Positions 37,919-50,908 of a stretch of 64,000 nucleotides of DNA are shown one piece after another. The stretch comes from Mermis nigrescens (Eukaryota; Nematoda; Enoplea; Mermithida; Mermithidae): positions 62,001 through 126,000 of the forward strand of contig JAVLUZ010000697.1 of the NCBI GenBank assembly GCA_036768485.1, read 5' to 3'. The notes beneath the pieces were generated by a model. It saw only the letters and a list, made by a program, of their open reading frames with translations. It had not been told where the DNA came from and ran no database searches. Every line of letters begins with the position of its first letter. Position 1 is the first letter of the stretch. A program made the translations under genes and the position numbers.

Positions 37919-38149
37919 CATACGTGGGCAGCAGAAATTCTGGGGTGCAAGATTTTTGAGTCAAAATGGCCTTAAAAAATGGTGGTAGAACTAATAAAAA
38001 CACAATTTTCGACGTTTTCATCAAGCACTATCCATTGACATCAAAAAATTGCAGAAAAAAACGAAAAAAATTTTCAAATATTGATTTCTGGGGGGGGGGT
38101 ATTTGGTTTCTGGGGGTTGCCTACCCAAACCTCCCCATGCCCAGGTGTG
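37919..38149 (+). mobile_element. Family-1 MITE, second half of a second inverted dimer
   Basis: Starts CATACGTGGGC, ends CCCAGGTGTG, then GTCCGGAC at 38,150-38,157. Arrangement identical to the 17-kb dimer but with a different palindrome. Confidence 0.95.
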
Positions 38150-38559
38150 GTCCGGACCCACATTCCCCCAGAGCTATGTGCCCTGTAATTTTGAATAGCT
38201 TCAAATTTGATCTGATGTTATGTGATTTATTGTGAGCAGAATTGATAAGTATACAACATTAAGCAAAACAATCATGCTAAATGAAGTTGATGCAAAAACT
38301 TTGGGTTTCCTTGCAAGAAAGGCAAATCCTACTTTCAAAGTGTCATTTTTGGAAACCATGCCCCAATCGCCTTCATAATGAAGAATTTTGGTAAGGGATA
38401 CCATTTAACGAATATGCTTCAGGAAAAGTCATAGAGGGGCCCTTTTTAAAAGTGTCATTGATGCAGTTGGTTCCCATAGGGTGTCTTATTTCCAGGTTTG
38501 ACTGTATAACATTTAATGCTTAATTTTATGTCAAATATAACTTAAAATTCCTCGTTTCA

Positions 38560-40260
38560 AGGCCTCCTATGCATCCTAGCATTTATTGCCAAGTACTTGT
38601 TGTCATTGTGGGCTAATGCTTAAGCCCGCCCATTAATGCTAGAAGCGTTAGACTATAACAATGGAATTTTATATGGAATCGTAAGACTTTTGGCACACAC
38701 TGGCAATGAAAGTATTATGGGTCTCATTGTTGCATCAGGGAATGCGTCCTATTGCAGCCCAAGCATCCAGAATGAGCTGCTTGTAACTTATGCCAACACC
38801 ATCTTGCAAAATATATCCGGTGCAATCAACAAGTCCAGCCTGTTCACTATTCTGGTAGACAAAACAGCGTCTTTTGCCGGAGAATTTTTATTAGTAGTCT
38901 TGTGATATGTGGATGAAAACTTGGAATTGCAAGAAGCTTTTAATGGTTTCCAGTTGATTTCAGATACCATGGGCGAATCCATTAGCCAGGCAACAATTTA
39001 GCATTTGAATGACCTAGGAATAGAAAGGAGTAGGCTCATTGCACAAGGCTGTGATGGTGCTGCAAACATAGCAGGAAAAGTAAAAGGTGTTCAAGCAAGA
39101 ATAAAGAACATTTACCCATCGGCCGATTATTTCCATTGTGCAAGTCCCTGAGTGAATTTAGCGGCAATGGATTTAGCTGCCAATCAATACATATTGCGCC
39201 TGCTATCACATGTGCAGAAAATAATTGTGTTCCAGTCCAGAAGTCCGAAATGAGCAGTAATTTTAAAAATTTCAGTTAAAAACCTGCTTCCAACCAGCCA
39301 ACAGAGGAAGTTGATTCAAATTTGTGGGATGCGTTGGACTGCAAGGCACAGCAGCTTACTGAGTGACATTCAACTGACTTTTTTTGCCAATCACCACAGC
39401 GCTACAAACATTGTCAGAAACGAGCAGTGACAGAAATGTGGAAGATTTTGTGAACGGAATCAGCACCTTTGAATCGATAATGGCCCTACATATTGCCTCA
39501 GCAGCAGCAGAAATGCTAGAACATTTGGCAACAGTTCTCCAGCAAACATCAATTGACCTGGTATTGGCATTCAAAGAAATCTGATTGACGTGAGACACTC
39601 TTGTCTCTTTCCAAAACAATGACCAAAATTTGAAGCACTGTATGCATTGGCCCACAAGTTGATTGACCAAGCAGGAATCCCAGAATCGCTACTGCTGTCT
39701 GAAATCCAAAAATGCCAAAAATTGGACCCGCCCACCACCATTTCTGTGCAACAGTTTGATATCGACATGGTGTTTGGAAGCTATTTTAGCTCAATTGTTG
39801 ACCAATTGGATTTGCGTTTTTCAGACCGCTAGCAAACTGAATTCTGCCTGCTGGTTTTCCTGCCACACTTTCTGGGGGAACTTTCATACGAAGGAGTGGA
39901 AAAGGCACTGAAATAGTACAAAAAGCATTTCCATGACATCACTGAAATATAGTTCACAGCCAAAATTGACTGTTGGAAAGTGCGTGCAAAGGAATTTGAT
40001 CAATTAGAAGACATTTCCACAATTTTACGCCAATGCTTATCTGATTACCATCTAAAGGACTTCTACTCAAACGTGTGCAAAGCAATCAAATTGTTGACAA
40101 CTCTTTCAGTCACTACAGCATCATCAGAGTGTTCATTTTTGACATTAAAGCGAATTTTAACCAATCTTCAAAGCTCAATGACAAGGGATAGACTCTCAGT
40201 GTTGGCCATTCTTTCATCGCATCAAGGAAAAGTTTGAAATCAAGATTTAGATAAAGGTCT
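38560..40260 (+). pseudogene. hAT transposase pseudogene (P52rIPK/ZMYM-like branch)
   Basis: Plus-strand frames in order give an hAT transposase. 38,636-38,905 (SIQNELLVTYANTIL, then TILVDKTASFAGE, the first catalytic-region Asp context) comes first. ELQEAFNGFQLISDTMGES and IAQGCDGAANIAGK (about 38,930-39,080), the DGA motif of hAT enzymes, follow. Then come a Cys/His-type piece near 39,130, the RWTARHSS region near 39,335, and the C-terminal dimerisation domain at 40,090-40,235 (TASSECSFLTLKRI, LSVLAILSSH). At least five stops or frameshifts (38,904, 39,150, 39,260, 39,584, 39,831) disable it. hAT enzymes generate 8-bp duplications, as seen around the MITEs in this window, but terminal sequences of this copy were not found. 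Confidence 0.85.
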
Positions 40261-41000
40261 GGATGCATTTGCAGATTGATAATTGTGCCGGATTTCTCTT
40301 TGTTGAGGTTTAAACAGTTGAGTAAATTTTGACGCATTCTAGGTATTTCAAGCTAACCACTGTTATACAATTTTCCTTAAAATCAAAAAGTACACATTTT
40401 TAAACTCATTTTATTACACAAGAAATATAGCTTATCAATATACACCAGATTTCTGAATGACTGAAAAAAGAGGCCTGAACAGAAAAAGCATAAAATGATG
40501 CCATTCTGCTGTTTATGATACCTATATGTTTTGGCCTGATCAATATCCATATTCTAGTGAATTTGCAGCAAATTTTACTGTTACAATTTTTGCTCAGATG
40601 CTCTCAGGTTTGTTGGTTTCTGGGGCTCTGCCTCAGACCCTCTGGGGGCGCTTGAGCGCGCCACCCTAGAACCCCCTAGCCATAGGGGAGGCTACAACCA
40701 TGGTAATAGGGGTATCCTTAGCACTATACGTTTTTAAGTAAAAAATCTTGCCTCCCCCGGGAAAAAAATTTCTGCCTACAGGGCCTGTATGAGACACACA
40801 CATGATCTCTTAACACACCTAAGATATGATAACACACATACCAATTTGTACTCAAGTCGCATTAAGCCCAAGTGCCCTTTTTCCTATCCTGGATTTGATT
40901 GAAAATATGTGTGGGAATAGAATGAAAATAAGATAATTTTTAGGGAGGGTCCGGGTGACTCACTTAAGCGTTGTGTTCAATGGTTGTGTATGTGCATATG
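40261..41000. other. Non-coding, with a GC-rich repeat patch
   Basis: A patch at about 40,610-40,790 (TCTGGGGCTCTGCC, CTAGAACCCCCTAG, CTTGCCTCCCCCGG) resembles the patch near 33,400-33,480 and looks like a short repeat family. No gene. Confidence 0.5.
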
Positions 41001-42545
41001 GAAATTGAGCACAAGAATGTACATCTAGGACATCAATCGGTTTTTTTCATCTGTTTCAAAAAAATGCCAATTAGATTCTTCCCCAAAAATTTTTTCAGTG
41101 TAGTTTACAAACACAGGTTTGGCACATACAAACGTACTACAGATCAAAGGGCTACAAACTGGCCCAAACCAAATTCATTTAAACTTAATGGGGCGTTAGG
41201 TTCAGATTTTTAAAGTTTACAATGTGGTGGACAGTAAAAATACGTGTTTGTGCATATTTTGGTTGCTACTTTCTCTGTTCAGAAGTCGGTTGAGGTCAAA
41301 TAGGATAAAAATAAAGTACTTTCTAGGGGTTTGCCGCACAAAAATATGAAGTGAAGTCGGAAGAGGTCGAATAGGATCAAAAATCAAAATTTTTGAGGGG
41401 TGGCGAACAAAAATATGGACAAGCAGCGTATTTTTCACTGTCCATTACATTGTAAACTTTAAAAATCTGAACCAAACGCCCCATTGAGTGTAAATAAATA
41501 TATGGTTTGGGCCACTTGTAGCCCTTTAATTGTAGTACGTTTGTATGTGTAAAACTTATGTTCCGCAAAATATTTGATATGATTCACCAATTAAATACGA
41601 AAAAACCTGTTTTTTTCGCCCATTTTACACCTCAGATTTCGAACTTTACATCCCCATAAACAACTCAATATTACGTTTTTGAACGCGATTTGCTTCGACG
41701 TATTTTTATTCATTTAAATTATCTTAACTCGTAACCGAAAAAGTTGGCAGAGAAATCTTTGACAGAATCTGTTTTTTACTCATCCACTAGAGTGTAAAGT
41801 TTAAACCCCTTGTAATGTGTATTGATTGTAGAAAAAGTTAGAAGGTAAGATTCGTTAGTCTGACTTCACAGAGAACATTTTTAAAAAAAATTCATCATCA
41901 GGACGCTCTGGGCAAAAAAACTTTTTCAATGTAAAGTTTACACCTGCACTAATAACGTAATATTGATTGTAAAGAAACAAAATAAATTTTGACGTGTAGC
42001 GCTTAAGACGACGCAGATTTTAAAGGTAGTTACCATGTTCTTTCTACTAATTGGAGAATATAGCAGGAAAAATATTTTTTGACTTAGCCTCTTTACAATA
42101 AACCGCCTCTAAATTCGAAAATATTACTTTTTAGAAAAATTAAAAAGTCCCTCCTAGATTTTTAACCATCTACCTTTTGAAACCAATCAGGCTGCATAGA
42201 ATGAAAAACTGAGTTAGATATGCTCTTGCACACGAAAACTGTAAAATACCATCTGGTTTACCTCCTGTGCAACAACCAATGAGTGTAAAGAAATTTTAAG
42301 ACCAGATTCGTAACCCACTAATTAGGAAAACATTTTAAAAAATTGACCTTCGCAAATTATTTGAATCTTTTGTGTATGCATTGCACTCCTTGAGCGCTCG
42401 GTATTGAGTGTAAACAAGAAAAAATAGGGGCACTAAGTTTTTTTATTACCTACCTTTTAAAATAAACCGCACTTCTCAGATGTGTCGTTATAGCTGTGAG
42501 GTGGGGACATATGTTGGGGGTACCCAAGTATATTATATAGGTACA
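41001..42545 (-). repeat. X-family copy, reverse orientation
   Basis: Collinear in reverse complement with about 61,316-62,940. The outer end at 42,520-42,545 reads (reverse complement) GGTAGCACGTCAGCG then GTACCTAT and ATATACTTGGG. ORFs here are not conserved as proteins between copies. Confidence 0.88.
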
Positions 42546-42562
42546 CGCTGACGTGCTACCTA

Positions 42563-42915
<353 letters not shown>

Positions 42916-44984
42916 CCTTGCACACTGCAGCTCTCCCCCTTACAGCTATAACGGGACACTTCTGGAGGCGCGGTTTCTTTAAAAGAAAGATAATAAAAAA
43001 ATTCGCTGCCCGTGTTTTTTTGTTTTCTTGAAACTCAAAACCGACTGTGTAAAGAAGGTGTAAAGTTTTTGTGTAACGTTATAACATGGGACAAATTTTG
43101 GGACCTTTTTACTCACGGCATGTGGTCAACTGAGTATTGATGACTCGAAGAATTGAACAGGATAGGATTATAGAGGGATGAATTCTACAGATGACGACTT
43201 CTTTTGTTTTTGAAATTCGCATTGGTTCTCGAACGGCAGTGTAAAGTGCGCGAAAATCTGGGGGTGAAAAAGCACTTTTTGGTCGAGTTTTCAACCTGCC
43301 TATGTCCGATACTAAGTCCGGTTATGAGGTTTTTCAAAATGTTTTCTGACAGAAATGTAGAGCGGATCAAGGGCTACATTCTGCATATAAGCAAACGTCT
43401 TCTACGCTCTATGGTGAGTTAGATCATAGGGGTTTAAAGTTTACACTCTAGTGGATGTGTGTAGAAAAACGGAGTTCAACTAAATTCCTCTGCCAAATTT
43501 TTCTGCTTATGAGTCGAGTGTAAATTGAATACAGCAGTAATAAAGTGCCTTACAGCATTGCAGCAAACCGCATTTAAAAAAACGCAATATTGAGTTAGTT
43601 ATGGGGGTGTAGAGTTCGAGATCAGAGGTAAAAAATGGGCGTAAAAAACACGTTTTTTCCGAATGTTTGATTGATAAATCATGCCAAATAATTTTTGCAA
43701 GAGAATTTTGGCACACAGGAATGTACTACGATTTAAAAGCTACAAATTGTACCGAGCCGAATTTCTTTAAACTCAATGGGGAGTTCGGTACGGAATTTTA
43801 AAGTTTACAGTGTTCTAAATGATGGAAAATACATTTTCGTTGCGTTTTTTGTTCGCCACTTTCTCCGTCCAGAAGTCGGGATAAGTCCAATAGAATAAAA
43901 ATAAAGTGCTTTATATCGGATGCATGTCAAAGCAAATTGTCTATACATTAATATTTAGCGAGTGTAAAGTCTAAAAATTGGTGTTTAAAATGCGTTTCTA
44001 TCTTGTTTTTTCTGCCTGCTTCTCCGGTTTCGAGTCAGGGACACGATTAGCAAGTCTATAGAAATGGACCAGGAACCAAATTTGATATGCCAGTCTGGCG
44101 CGCATGTATACACTCTACAGTCTTGTAAAGTGGTTTACACTTCTATTGTTAGTTTGCCCATAGAACATTATGGAGACTTAATTTTCTTCATAAATATAAT
44201 TGTAATATCGGAGCTTAATATAAAAAAAACGAATCTGATCAAAAATCTTCTTTACACACTGAGGTGTTTACATGAAGTATACACTACATATGTATTTATC
44301 TTTGTTTTTTGAGCATTCCAGAAGCCTAATCTTTTCCTGGAGTCTAGAAATTTTTCAAAAAATCAAATTTGAGACGTCACGTAGGCGCGTTTGTTTTCAT
44401 CCAGCACTGATGTAAAGTAGTTTACACTCATTGTTTATTTGTCCTCAGACCATTGTAGACATGCAATTTTTTCATAAATGTTGGTAATAATATCAGTAAT
44501 ATCAGATTTACAAATCGGAATAGAATCCTCTTTACACTAGGCGGTTGTGTAAAGTTTACACTTCATTTTAGCCTTTGTTCTACAGCATTTGTGTTAATGA
44601 TGACGCATTTAATGGTCTTCAAAGTCTATTGTACTGTTCGTTTAAATTATCATATTGAGTTTGCTTACCCATAAAGAAATCTAAAAACATTGGAGTCTGT
44701 CTCCAATGTAATGCCTTGAAGGCACTATGTTTTCAGCATTTAATTTCGACTTCATAGTGTTAAATCACAAGAAATTGCGGTAATTCATTGTAACTTCCTC
44801 GTTTCTAGATAAATTTATGTAAATCATGAATTTTTATGGATAAAAGAATGAAAGCATTGTACATACATATGCCCTAGTTGGGAAAGAAGCGGCGCGAGGA
44901 ATTTTAGATTTACATTATATGCCCTTGTGTACGTACATGGGCAGCAACAAAAATCCTAGAGAGCATGGGTGGGTGGCTCCAAAA

Positions 44985-45180
44985 CTTTGCGTGGGGTGCG
45001 AAATTTTTTTAAAATTCAAATCCTTTGGCCTCCAAAAAATGGTGCTATGGCGAAAAAAAACATTTTTGAATGTTTCTCATTGAAGTTCTATTGATTCATA
45101 TCATTGAAACATGGAAAAGCAAAAATTTCTTAAACATTAAATTCTGGAGGTAATGTTGGGTATTTTGCCTTCTGGGTGTC
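44985..45180 (+). mobile_element. Family-1-related MITE, diverged
   Basis: TGGGTGGCTCCAAAA start, AAAAATGGTGCTATGGCG middle, TTGGGTATTTTGCC end. The right end abuts the next copy. Boundaries are approximate. Confidence 0.6.
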
Positions 45181-45186
45181 GGTTAC

Positions 45187-45316
45187 CACACATGGGCGGG
45201 GGAGCGGTCTAGCTGGACTCCCCCAAGAATACTATTTTGAGGCATTTTTAGAGCTATTTTTAGCGAATTTGCCCCGTGGACCCCTCCCAGAAATTTTGTC
45301 GCTGCCCATGTATATG
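45187..45316 (-). mobile_element. Family-1-related MITE, short
   Basis: CACACATGGGC to GCTGCCCATGTATATG; internal part mostly replaced. It is flanked by GGTTAC on the left and GGTAACC on the right, inverted rather than direct, so the target duplication is uncertain. Confidence 0.65.
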
Positions 45317-45439
45317 GTGGTAACCCTTCCAAACCCCTTGCCCAGGTCATCCTTTTTAGATACATTCAAGTAGGTAAATTATAAATTTTTATGGATATAA
45401 GAATGAAAGCATTATACGTATGTAGAAAAAAAAAAAAAG

Positions 45440-45590
45440 GTATATGCCCTAGTTGGGAAAGAAGTGGTGGAAAAATTTTGAGATTTACGTGCCCTAGTTG
45501 GGAAGGAAGCGGTTGAAAAATTTTAAGATTTACGTCGCCCTAGTTGGGGAGGTAGCGGTAGGAAAAATTTTCAAATTTACGTCATAAACT
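45440..45590. repeat. ~47-bp minisatellite, three units
   Basis: Units begin GCCCTAGTTGGG(A/G)A(A/G)G(A/T)AG(C/T)GG and end in GATTTACG. A fourth isolated unit lies near 44,872. Confidence 0.85.
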
Positions 45591-45954
45591 CTTGAGTACG
45601 AATATACTTGGCAGCAACAAAAATCCTGGGGAGCATAGATGGATAGCTCCAGTTCTGTGGGGCGAAGCTCTGGTCATTGCCCAGAAATGAGGGGTAACCC
45701 TCTTTATATAGGTACATGTATACAAATCAAGTGTGGATACGTCAATTAGGTGTGTTTGTTTATGCTCAACAGTGGTATAAAGTGGTTTACACCTAATGTT
45801 TATTTGTCCTCAGACAATTGAAGAGACATAAATTTTTCATAGATGTTGATCATAATATCCGAGTAATATCAGATTTACAAATCCGATTAGGATCCTCTTA
45901 ACACTCGGTGGTTGTGTGTAAGTTTACACTGCTAATTAATCTTTGTCCACCCGA

Positions 45955-47640
45955 CACCCAATTCTGATTTTACATAGAACATTTAAAAAAAATAAAGTAT
46001 CACAAGGCTCTAGACTAAAGTTAATATGCAGTGTAAGCTTTACACAACCACAGAGTGTAAAGAAAAATTTCAGTTGGAGTCGTAATTCTGATATTACTGT
46101 GATATTACGATCAACATTTATAAAAAAATTAAGTCAACACAATGGAACGAGGACAAATAAATATCGATGTAAACAACTTTACAGCACTGTTGAGTGCAAA
46201 AAACTGGCGTATCACATGTAGTTTCTGGTTAATTTTTAGGCTTGATATTATGTCCATACTCATAACCCAAAACTTGGCAGAAAATACAAGGCAGAAACAC
46301 GTTAAACTCCCCATTATTTTGACTTTACATTTACTGAAAAAGCTTAATATTGATGTAAACAAACGGAATTTGCTGTGACGCGTACCCCTTAGGAAGTACT
46401 CTATTTTTATCCCATTCGACCTTGCACGACTTCTGAACAGAGAAAGTGTCAAACAAAAAAATGGACAAAGCTGTATTTTCCATTGTCCACCACATTGTAA
46501 ACTTTAAAAATCTGAACCTAACGCCAAATTAAGTGTAAATAAATTCGGTTCAGGCCAGTTTGTAGCCCTTTGATTGTAGTACGTTTGTATGTGCCAACAA
46601 CTGACAAGCATATCGGCAGATTTTAATACTTAGCAAAAATTGAAAAATATTCAACATTCCACTAAAACTTAAAAATAGTACATTTATGATAATAAAAATA
46701 ATTATTCATTAAAGACGAGTCAAAAACCTGTGAAATAAGAAAAATCTGATCAGAAACTATGCAATACAGAGTTATCCATTGGCATTAGAAAACAGATGTA
46801 GATATAATTCAAGGTTCACCTCTTCATACCTCAACAAACACTGGCTGTAGAGAAGTTTAAAGGTCAGGATTCGTTTTATTCCGTCCCTACGGAGAACATT
46901 TTTAAAGGAAAATTCATCATCCACAACGCTCTGGGCGCAAAAATGTTTCTCAGTGTAAACTTTACCGCCCTACGCCAATACCTCAATATTGGCTTCGCCA
47001 GAAGCAAAATAAACTGGGATCCTGTAACGCTATGGTCAGGGCACCTTTTAAGCATAATTAGCATGTTCCGCCTAATAAGCGGAGTACTTGAAGAGATATT
47101 GTTTTCTGTCTCGAACCCTATACACTAAAACGATCACAGATCAAGAAATATTGCGTTAAAAAAGATTAAAAAAAATATGGTTCCTCAATAGTACTGTAAC
47201 CCTCTACATTATAAAACCAATTGGACTGCACAGAAGAACCAAAATTGGAATTAGATAAGCCTAAAACAAGCAAAGAGTGTAAAAAACCCGTATACTTTAC
47301 GTTTTTGTGCAACAACCATTGAGTGTAAAGAAATTCTAAAGGTCAGATTCTGTAATCTGCAGGCCCGTGGGCAACATTTTTAAAAAAAAGTTGGATCTCC
47401 GCAAATTATATGATTTTTCGGTTTACACTCTACACACTCATTGTTAACTTCGGTGTTGAGTGTAAGCAAAAAAAGACGGGCATCGAATTTTTCAATTATC
47501 CATCGATTAAAAAAAGCGCACCTCCTAGATGTGTGCCGTTATAGCTTTAGTGCGGGGGAAGGGACACAAATTTTGCACTCGCTTTGTGAAAAACATATAA
47601 GAAAAAAAGATGGCCAAGTATATTATAGGTAGCGCCGGTC
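45955..47640 (-). repeat. X-family copy, reverse orientation
   Basis: Reverse complement of sequence at 51,325-52,100 and 62,000-63,450. The outer end is at about 47,612-47,640 (CCAAGTATATTATAGGTAGC). The core motif GTGTAAGCTTTACAC is at 46,031-46,045. With the forward copy at 42.9-45.95 kb it forms a multi-kb inverted pair with a centre near 45,952. Confidence 0.88.
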
Positions 47641-48252
47641 GCGCTCTCCCACAGCTTCGTCACTGCATGTCACAGGGACGAGCGGGATCCCCCAACCAGA
47701 AGACAGTTGTCCCCTTCAGGTTTGTGTTTTGTGCCTGAAGAGTTCCTTCAGTACACGTACAAAGATGGCCCTGAAAAGTCTTTGTATGTCTGGGGCGCGG
47801 ATTTTTGCCAAAGAGAAGAAAACTGGCCCCCTATCAATTCTCCCCCAATCTCCTTTCTCGCGGAGCACTTGCGCTTTTTGGTCATTTTGGGTGCTTTTGC
47901 CTTTTTTGGCAAAAAATTGGAAGTGGCTTACCCGGCGTTTTTTCTGTACTCGGCAGAGATTTTTCCCAATATACAAAGACTTTTTGGGACTGTCTATGTA
48001 CATGTACACAAAGATGTTTGGGAAGACAAAATTGCAAAAAAGGTGTCTGGCTAAATTGCAAAAATTCTCGGTGATGAGTAATTGTGTGTTCTATATATCT
48101 TTATAATGGCATGAATTGCATTTCAAAGGGAACAATGTCAAATTTTTAGGTGCTTCACACCATTTTAGGAACATTCTTTTGTGCTTTTTGCCCTTAGAGA
48201 CCCAGAAATTAGGTAAAATACACTACCAAAAGTCAAACAACTCTGTTTTTAC
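47641..48252. other. Repeat-like segment open in several frames
   Basis: ORFs of 97-125 codons overlap in at least four frames (47,707-48,106), typical of low-stop, slightly GC-richer DNA rather than a gene. The right part, from about 48,000, resembles 48,760-48,940, so it is interspersed repeat DNA. Confidence 0.55.
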
Positions 48253-48697
48253 CAGGCACGTAGCTGTGGAGGAGACTGGGGGGTCCCGGACCACACATGG
48301 GCATGAGGGGCTTGGGGGTATGCATCCTCCCAGAACTTGAATTAACCCCCCAGAAATCAAAATGCCCCCCCAGAATTGAAATTTTGAAATTTTTTTGGCT
48401 TTTTTATCGTTTTTTTTTGATGCTATCTGGGGTAGTTCGTTCAATGAGAAATGTCGGAAATTTGTGTTCATTTCTCGCCATACAACCACTTTTAAGACCC
48501 TTTTTTTGGCCTTTGAAAATTTTTTCAACCTCCACTCAGAATTTTGGTGCTGCCCACCTATGGTCCGGACTCCCTAGAATTTCAGAAAAAAACCGGAAAA
48601 ATAGGACTTTTTACACGTTATTTTGTGCTATTTTTGGCTTAGACCGCCCAAAATTAATGTTGGTCCCCCCAAAATAGGAGGGCCAGCTATGTGCCTG
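48253..48697 (+). mobile_element. Family-2 MITE carrying one family-1 copy
   Basis: Ends CAGGCACGTAGCT and (reverse complement) CAGGCACATAGCTGG. Flanked by GTTTTTAC at 48,245-48,252 and exactly again at 48,698-48,705. The family-1 copy inside occupies 48,292-48,562. Confidence 0.92.
48292..48562 (-). mobile_element. Family-1 MITE nested in family 2
   Basis: CACACATGGGC to GCCCACCTATG. Flanks are GTCCCGGAC (left, one extra C) and GTCCGGAC (right), the same target position as in the 37.6-kb composite. Confidence 0.92.
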
Positions 48698-48705
48698 GTT
48701 TTTAC

Positions 48706-50236
48706 CCACTAAAATTGTTACTGTATTATATATTACCCAAAAATTTGTGCGTACAAAATGTTCATAAAGATTTTTTGGAAGACAGGAAACTTTTAAAAAG
48801 GTGTAGAAATTCCTAAAAAATTTTGGCGCTTAGCGCCGAAATGAGTAATAATTTGTCCCTTCATATCTTTTAAATGGCAGAACTTGCATTCAGAATGGGA
48901 AAATGTCAAATTTGTTCATACAAAGAAAAACACTGCACTTATACACCCCTTCCCTAGAAATGAGGCGAGGCTTCCTGCCAAATTTCAAGAGCGCAAAAGG
49001 ATCTAAAGTCTATTTTTAACCTAGATAAAATTAGTTTTAATTGGTACTATATTCTCCAATTCACGAATTTAGTAAAAAAAGGCTAACGTATTTAGGACAG
49101 GCTCAGATTAGAAGTGTGACTTTAGTTTTCAAGTCTTTCCAAACATAAGCATTATAGAAATTTAATATTTTAAGATTCTTCTAACTTTAGCCATCTCCAA
49201 CACCTTAACATCATACTTTTTTTCCAAATATAAAAAATTCAATTTCCAAAGCAAATTTTAACTTATTGTAGCTGTTTTGATTAAAATTTGAAAGACCAGA
49301 AAATGCAATTACTGCTCAAAATAGTTGGCTGTTGTGACTGCTTAAAAATTGGTCGTTCAACTACAGCCAAGGAAAGTATGTAAAATGAAAACAACAAATA
49401 ATTATCTCGCCTACATTATTTATTTTTTATCTGCTTATTGATGGGCAATGGACTCTGAAGTTATAAATTTTTTCCAAATATTTCCGAGATTTAACTTTAT
49501 TTATTTTTTCGTTTTTCAACTTTTAGCAAAAACATGAAAATGTTGGCACAGGATTATATCACACAGTTATCCCAAAACAGGCGCATAGAGAGCTTTACAC
49601 CATACATGGACAGCAAGCAAGTGCGAAAGTGAGCATACATATAATGGCTCCAAATTTTGGGTGGGGTCGCCGGCCAATTCTAGCGGCAGAACAACCCCCA
49701 ATTTTGTTCGAAAATGCTTAAAAAACACCTAAACGTTTTTCTGAAGTGCTTTTGGGCACAAAAACCATAGATATGCGTTGAAAAGACAATTTTTAAACAT
49801 TTCAGAAGATGCTCTTTCTTTGTTGAACAAAAAAAAACAAAAGAAATTTGAAGAATTCCCCTGAAAACTACGTTAAATTGATCAAACTATAGTCAAAAGT
49901 GACTATTTAGTACCATTTTAACACAAAGCGCCAAAAAAATTTGACGCTTTGAGCCCTCATATCACTAAAAACGCTTAAATCTAGACACTTCAATGATTTC
50001 TCTAAAAATCCGAATTCTGGGAGGTGACTAGTTTTCTAGTTTTCCTTGAAACCAAGTCTGACTAATGTAAAATTGCCTACATCATTTATGCATGATTTTA
50101 GCAAAAAAGTTTCAATTGATGTATCCACTGATCTAATGATCGCATTGTAGAGCTCTCCAGAAGAGCCCCTGTTACACATATGGTTTTTGGCCGTTTTTAG
50201 GGGGAGGGGTAAATTACCGCAATTTTTAGCCGAAAA
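48706..50236. other. Non-coding interspersed repeats
   Basis: Contains phrases shared with 8.8 kb and 48.0 kb (TTTTTGGAAGACA, GGCGCTTAGCGCC) and a family-1 end-like piece near 49,594 (CATACATGGACAGCAAG). No gene recognised. Confidence 0.5.
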
Positions 50237-50336
50237 NNNNNNNNNNNNNNNNNNNNNNNNNNNNNNNNNNNNNNNNNNNNNNNNNNNNNNNNNNNNNNNN
50301 NNNNNNNNNNNNNNNNNNNNNNNNNNNNNNNNNNNN
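50237..50336. other. Assembly gap (100 N)
   Basis: A run of exactly 100 N, the usual placeholder for a scaffold gap of unknown size. Confidence 1.
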
Positions 50337-50406
50337 TTCTTCTATTTTTTAGCATAAGTTCTGAAAAAATTTGCGTTACGCACTGAATGCTTTAATGCAC
50401 AAGAAC

Positions 50407-50586
50407 CAGGCACGCAGCTCTGGGGGGAATGAAGGGGTCCGGATCCCCCCCCCTAAAAATTCAGGAAAATCGGAAAATTCGGACTTTTTAAACGTTATTT
50501 TGTGCTATTTTCGGCCTTTTTTGGGCTTAGCCTCCCCCACAAATTGGTGTTGATCCCCCAAAATAGGACAGCCAGCCACGTGCCTG
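50407..50586 (+). mobile_element. Family-2 MITE, uninterrupted copy
   Basis: A 180-bp element with ends CAGGCACGCAGCT and GGCTGGCTGTCC...(inverted CAGGCACG), flanked by ACAAGAAC at 50,399-50,406 and 50,587-50,594. It shows the intact GGTCCGGATCC site at about 50,437-50,447 into which family 1 inserted in the other two copies. Confidence 0.93.
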
Positions 50587-50594
50587 ACAAGAAC

Positions 50595-50908
50595 AGGAAG
50601 TAACGAATTATTCGAGTCTCAAAACGTCTTTCTGTCGAAATTCCACAACATTTTCCGGGGATTCGCGCGGAGTTTTAGCTAAAATTAAAAATTTAAGCAC
50701 TTTTTTGGACAAAAGTGTTTGAAATCGTGGCATTTCTTGCAAAAGTTCTACGCCAGAAATCATTTTGACCAAAAAACGGCAAAAAACGTTATTCTGCACG
50801 AGAGTAGCGGGTTATAAGCTTTTTTTACTGTTTTGTAAACAGTTGGGGTATCGACCACCCCCTTCTCCTTACAAAAATCTCAGATCCGCCACTGACTGAA
50901 TATTATGT
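50595..50908. other. No gene; repeat end near 50,870
   Basis: A 63-codon minus ORF at 50,608-50,799 is unconvincing. CAGATCCGCCACTGAC near 50,880 looks like the end of a common short repeat; a similar GATCCTGCCACTGG occurs near 10,815. Confidence 0.4.

Larger units (their letters stand above)
37506..38185 (-). mobile_element. Family-2 MITE carrying an inverted family-1 dimer
   Basis: The outer element reads CTGAAAATAGCTGGCC at the left and AGAGCTATGTGCCCTG at the right, and is flanked by TAATTTTG at 37,498-37,505 and 38,186-38,193. The same family is seen at 48,253-48,697 and 50,407-50,586 with termini CAGGCACGTAGCT. Eight-bp duplications again suggest hAT. Two family-1 copies sit inside at a GTCCGGAC site. 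Confidence 0.9.

Noticed and set aside
47707..48106. Overlapping 89-125 codon ORFs
   Set aside because: Open in at least four frames on both strands and part of an interspersed repeat; no motif.
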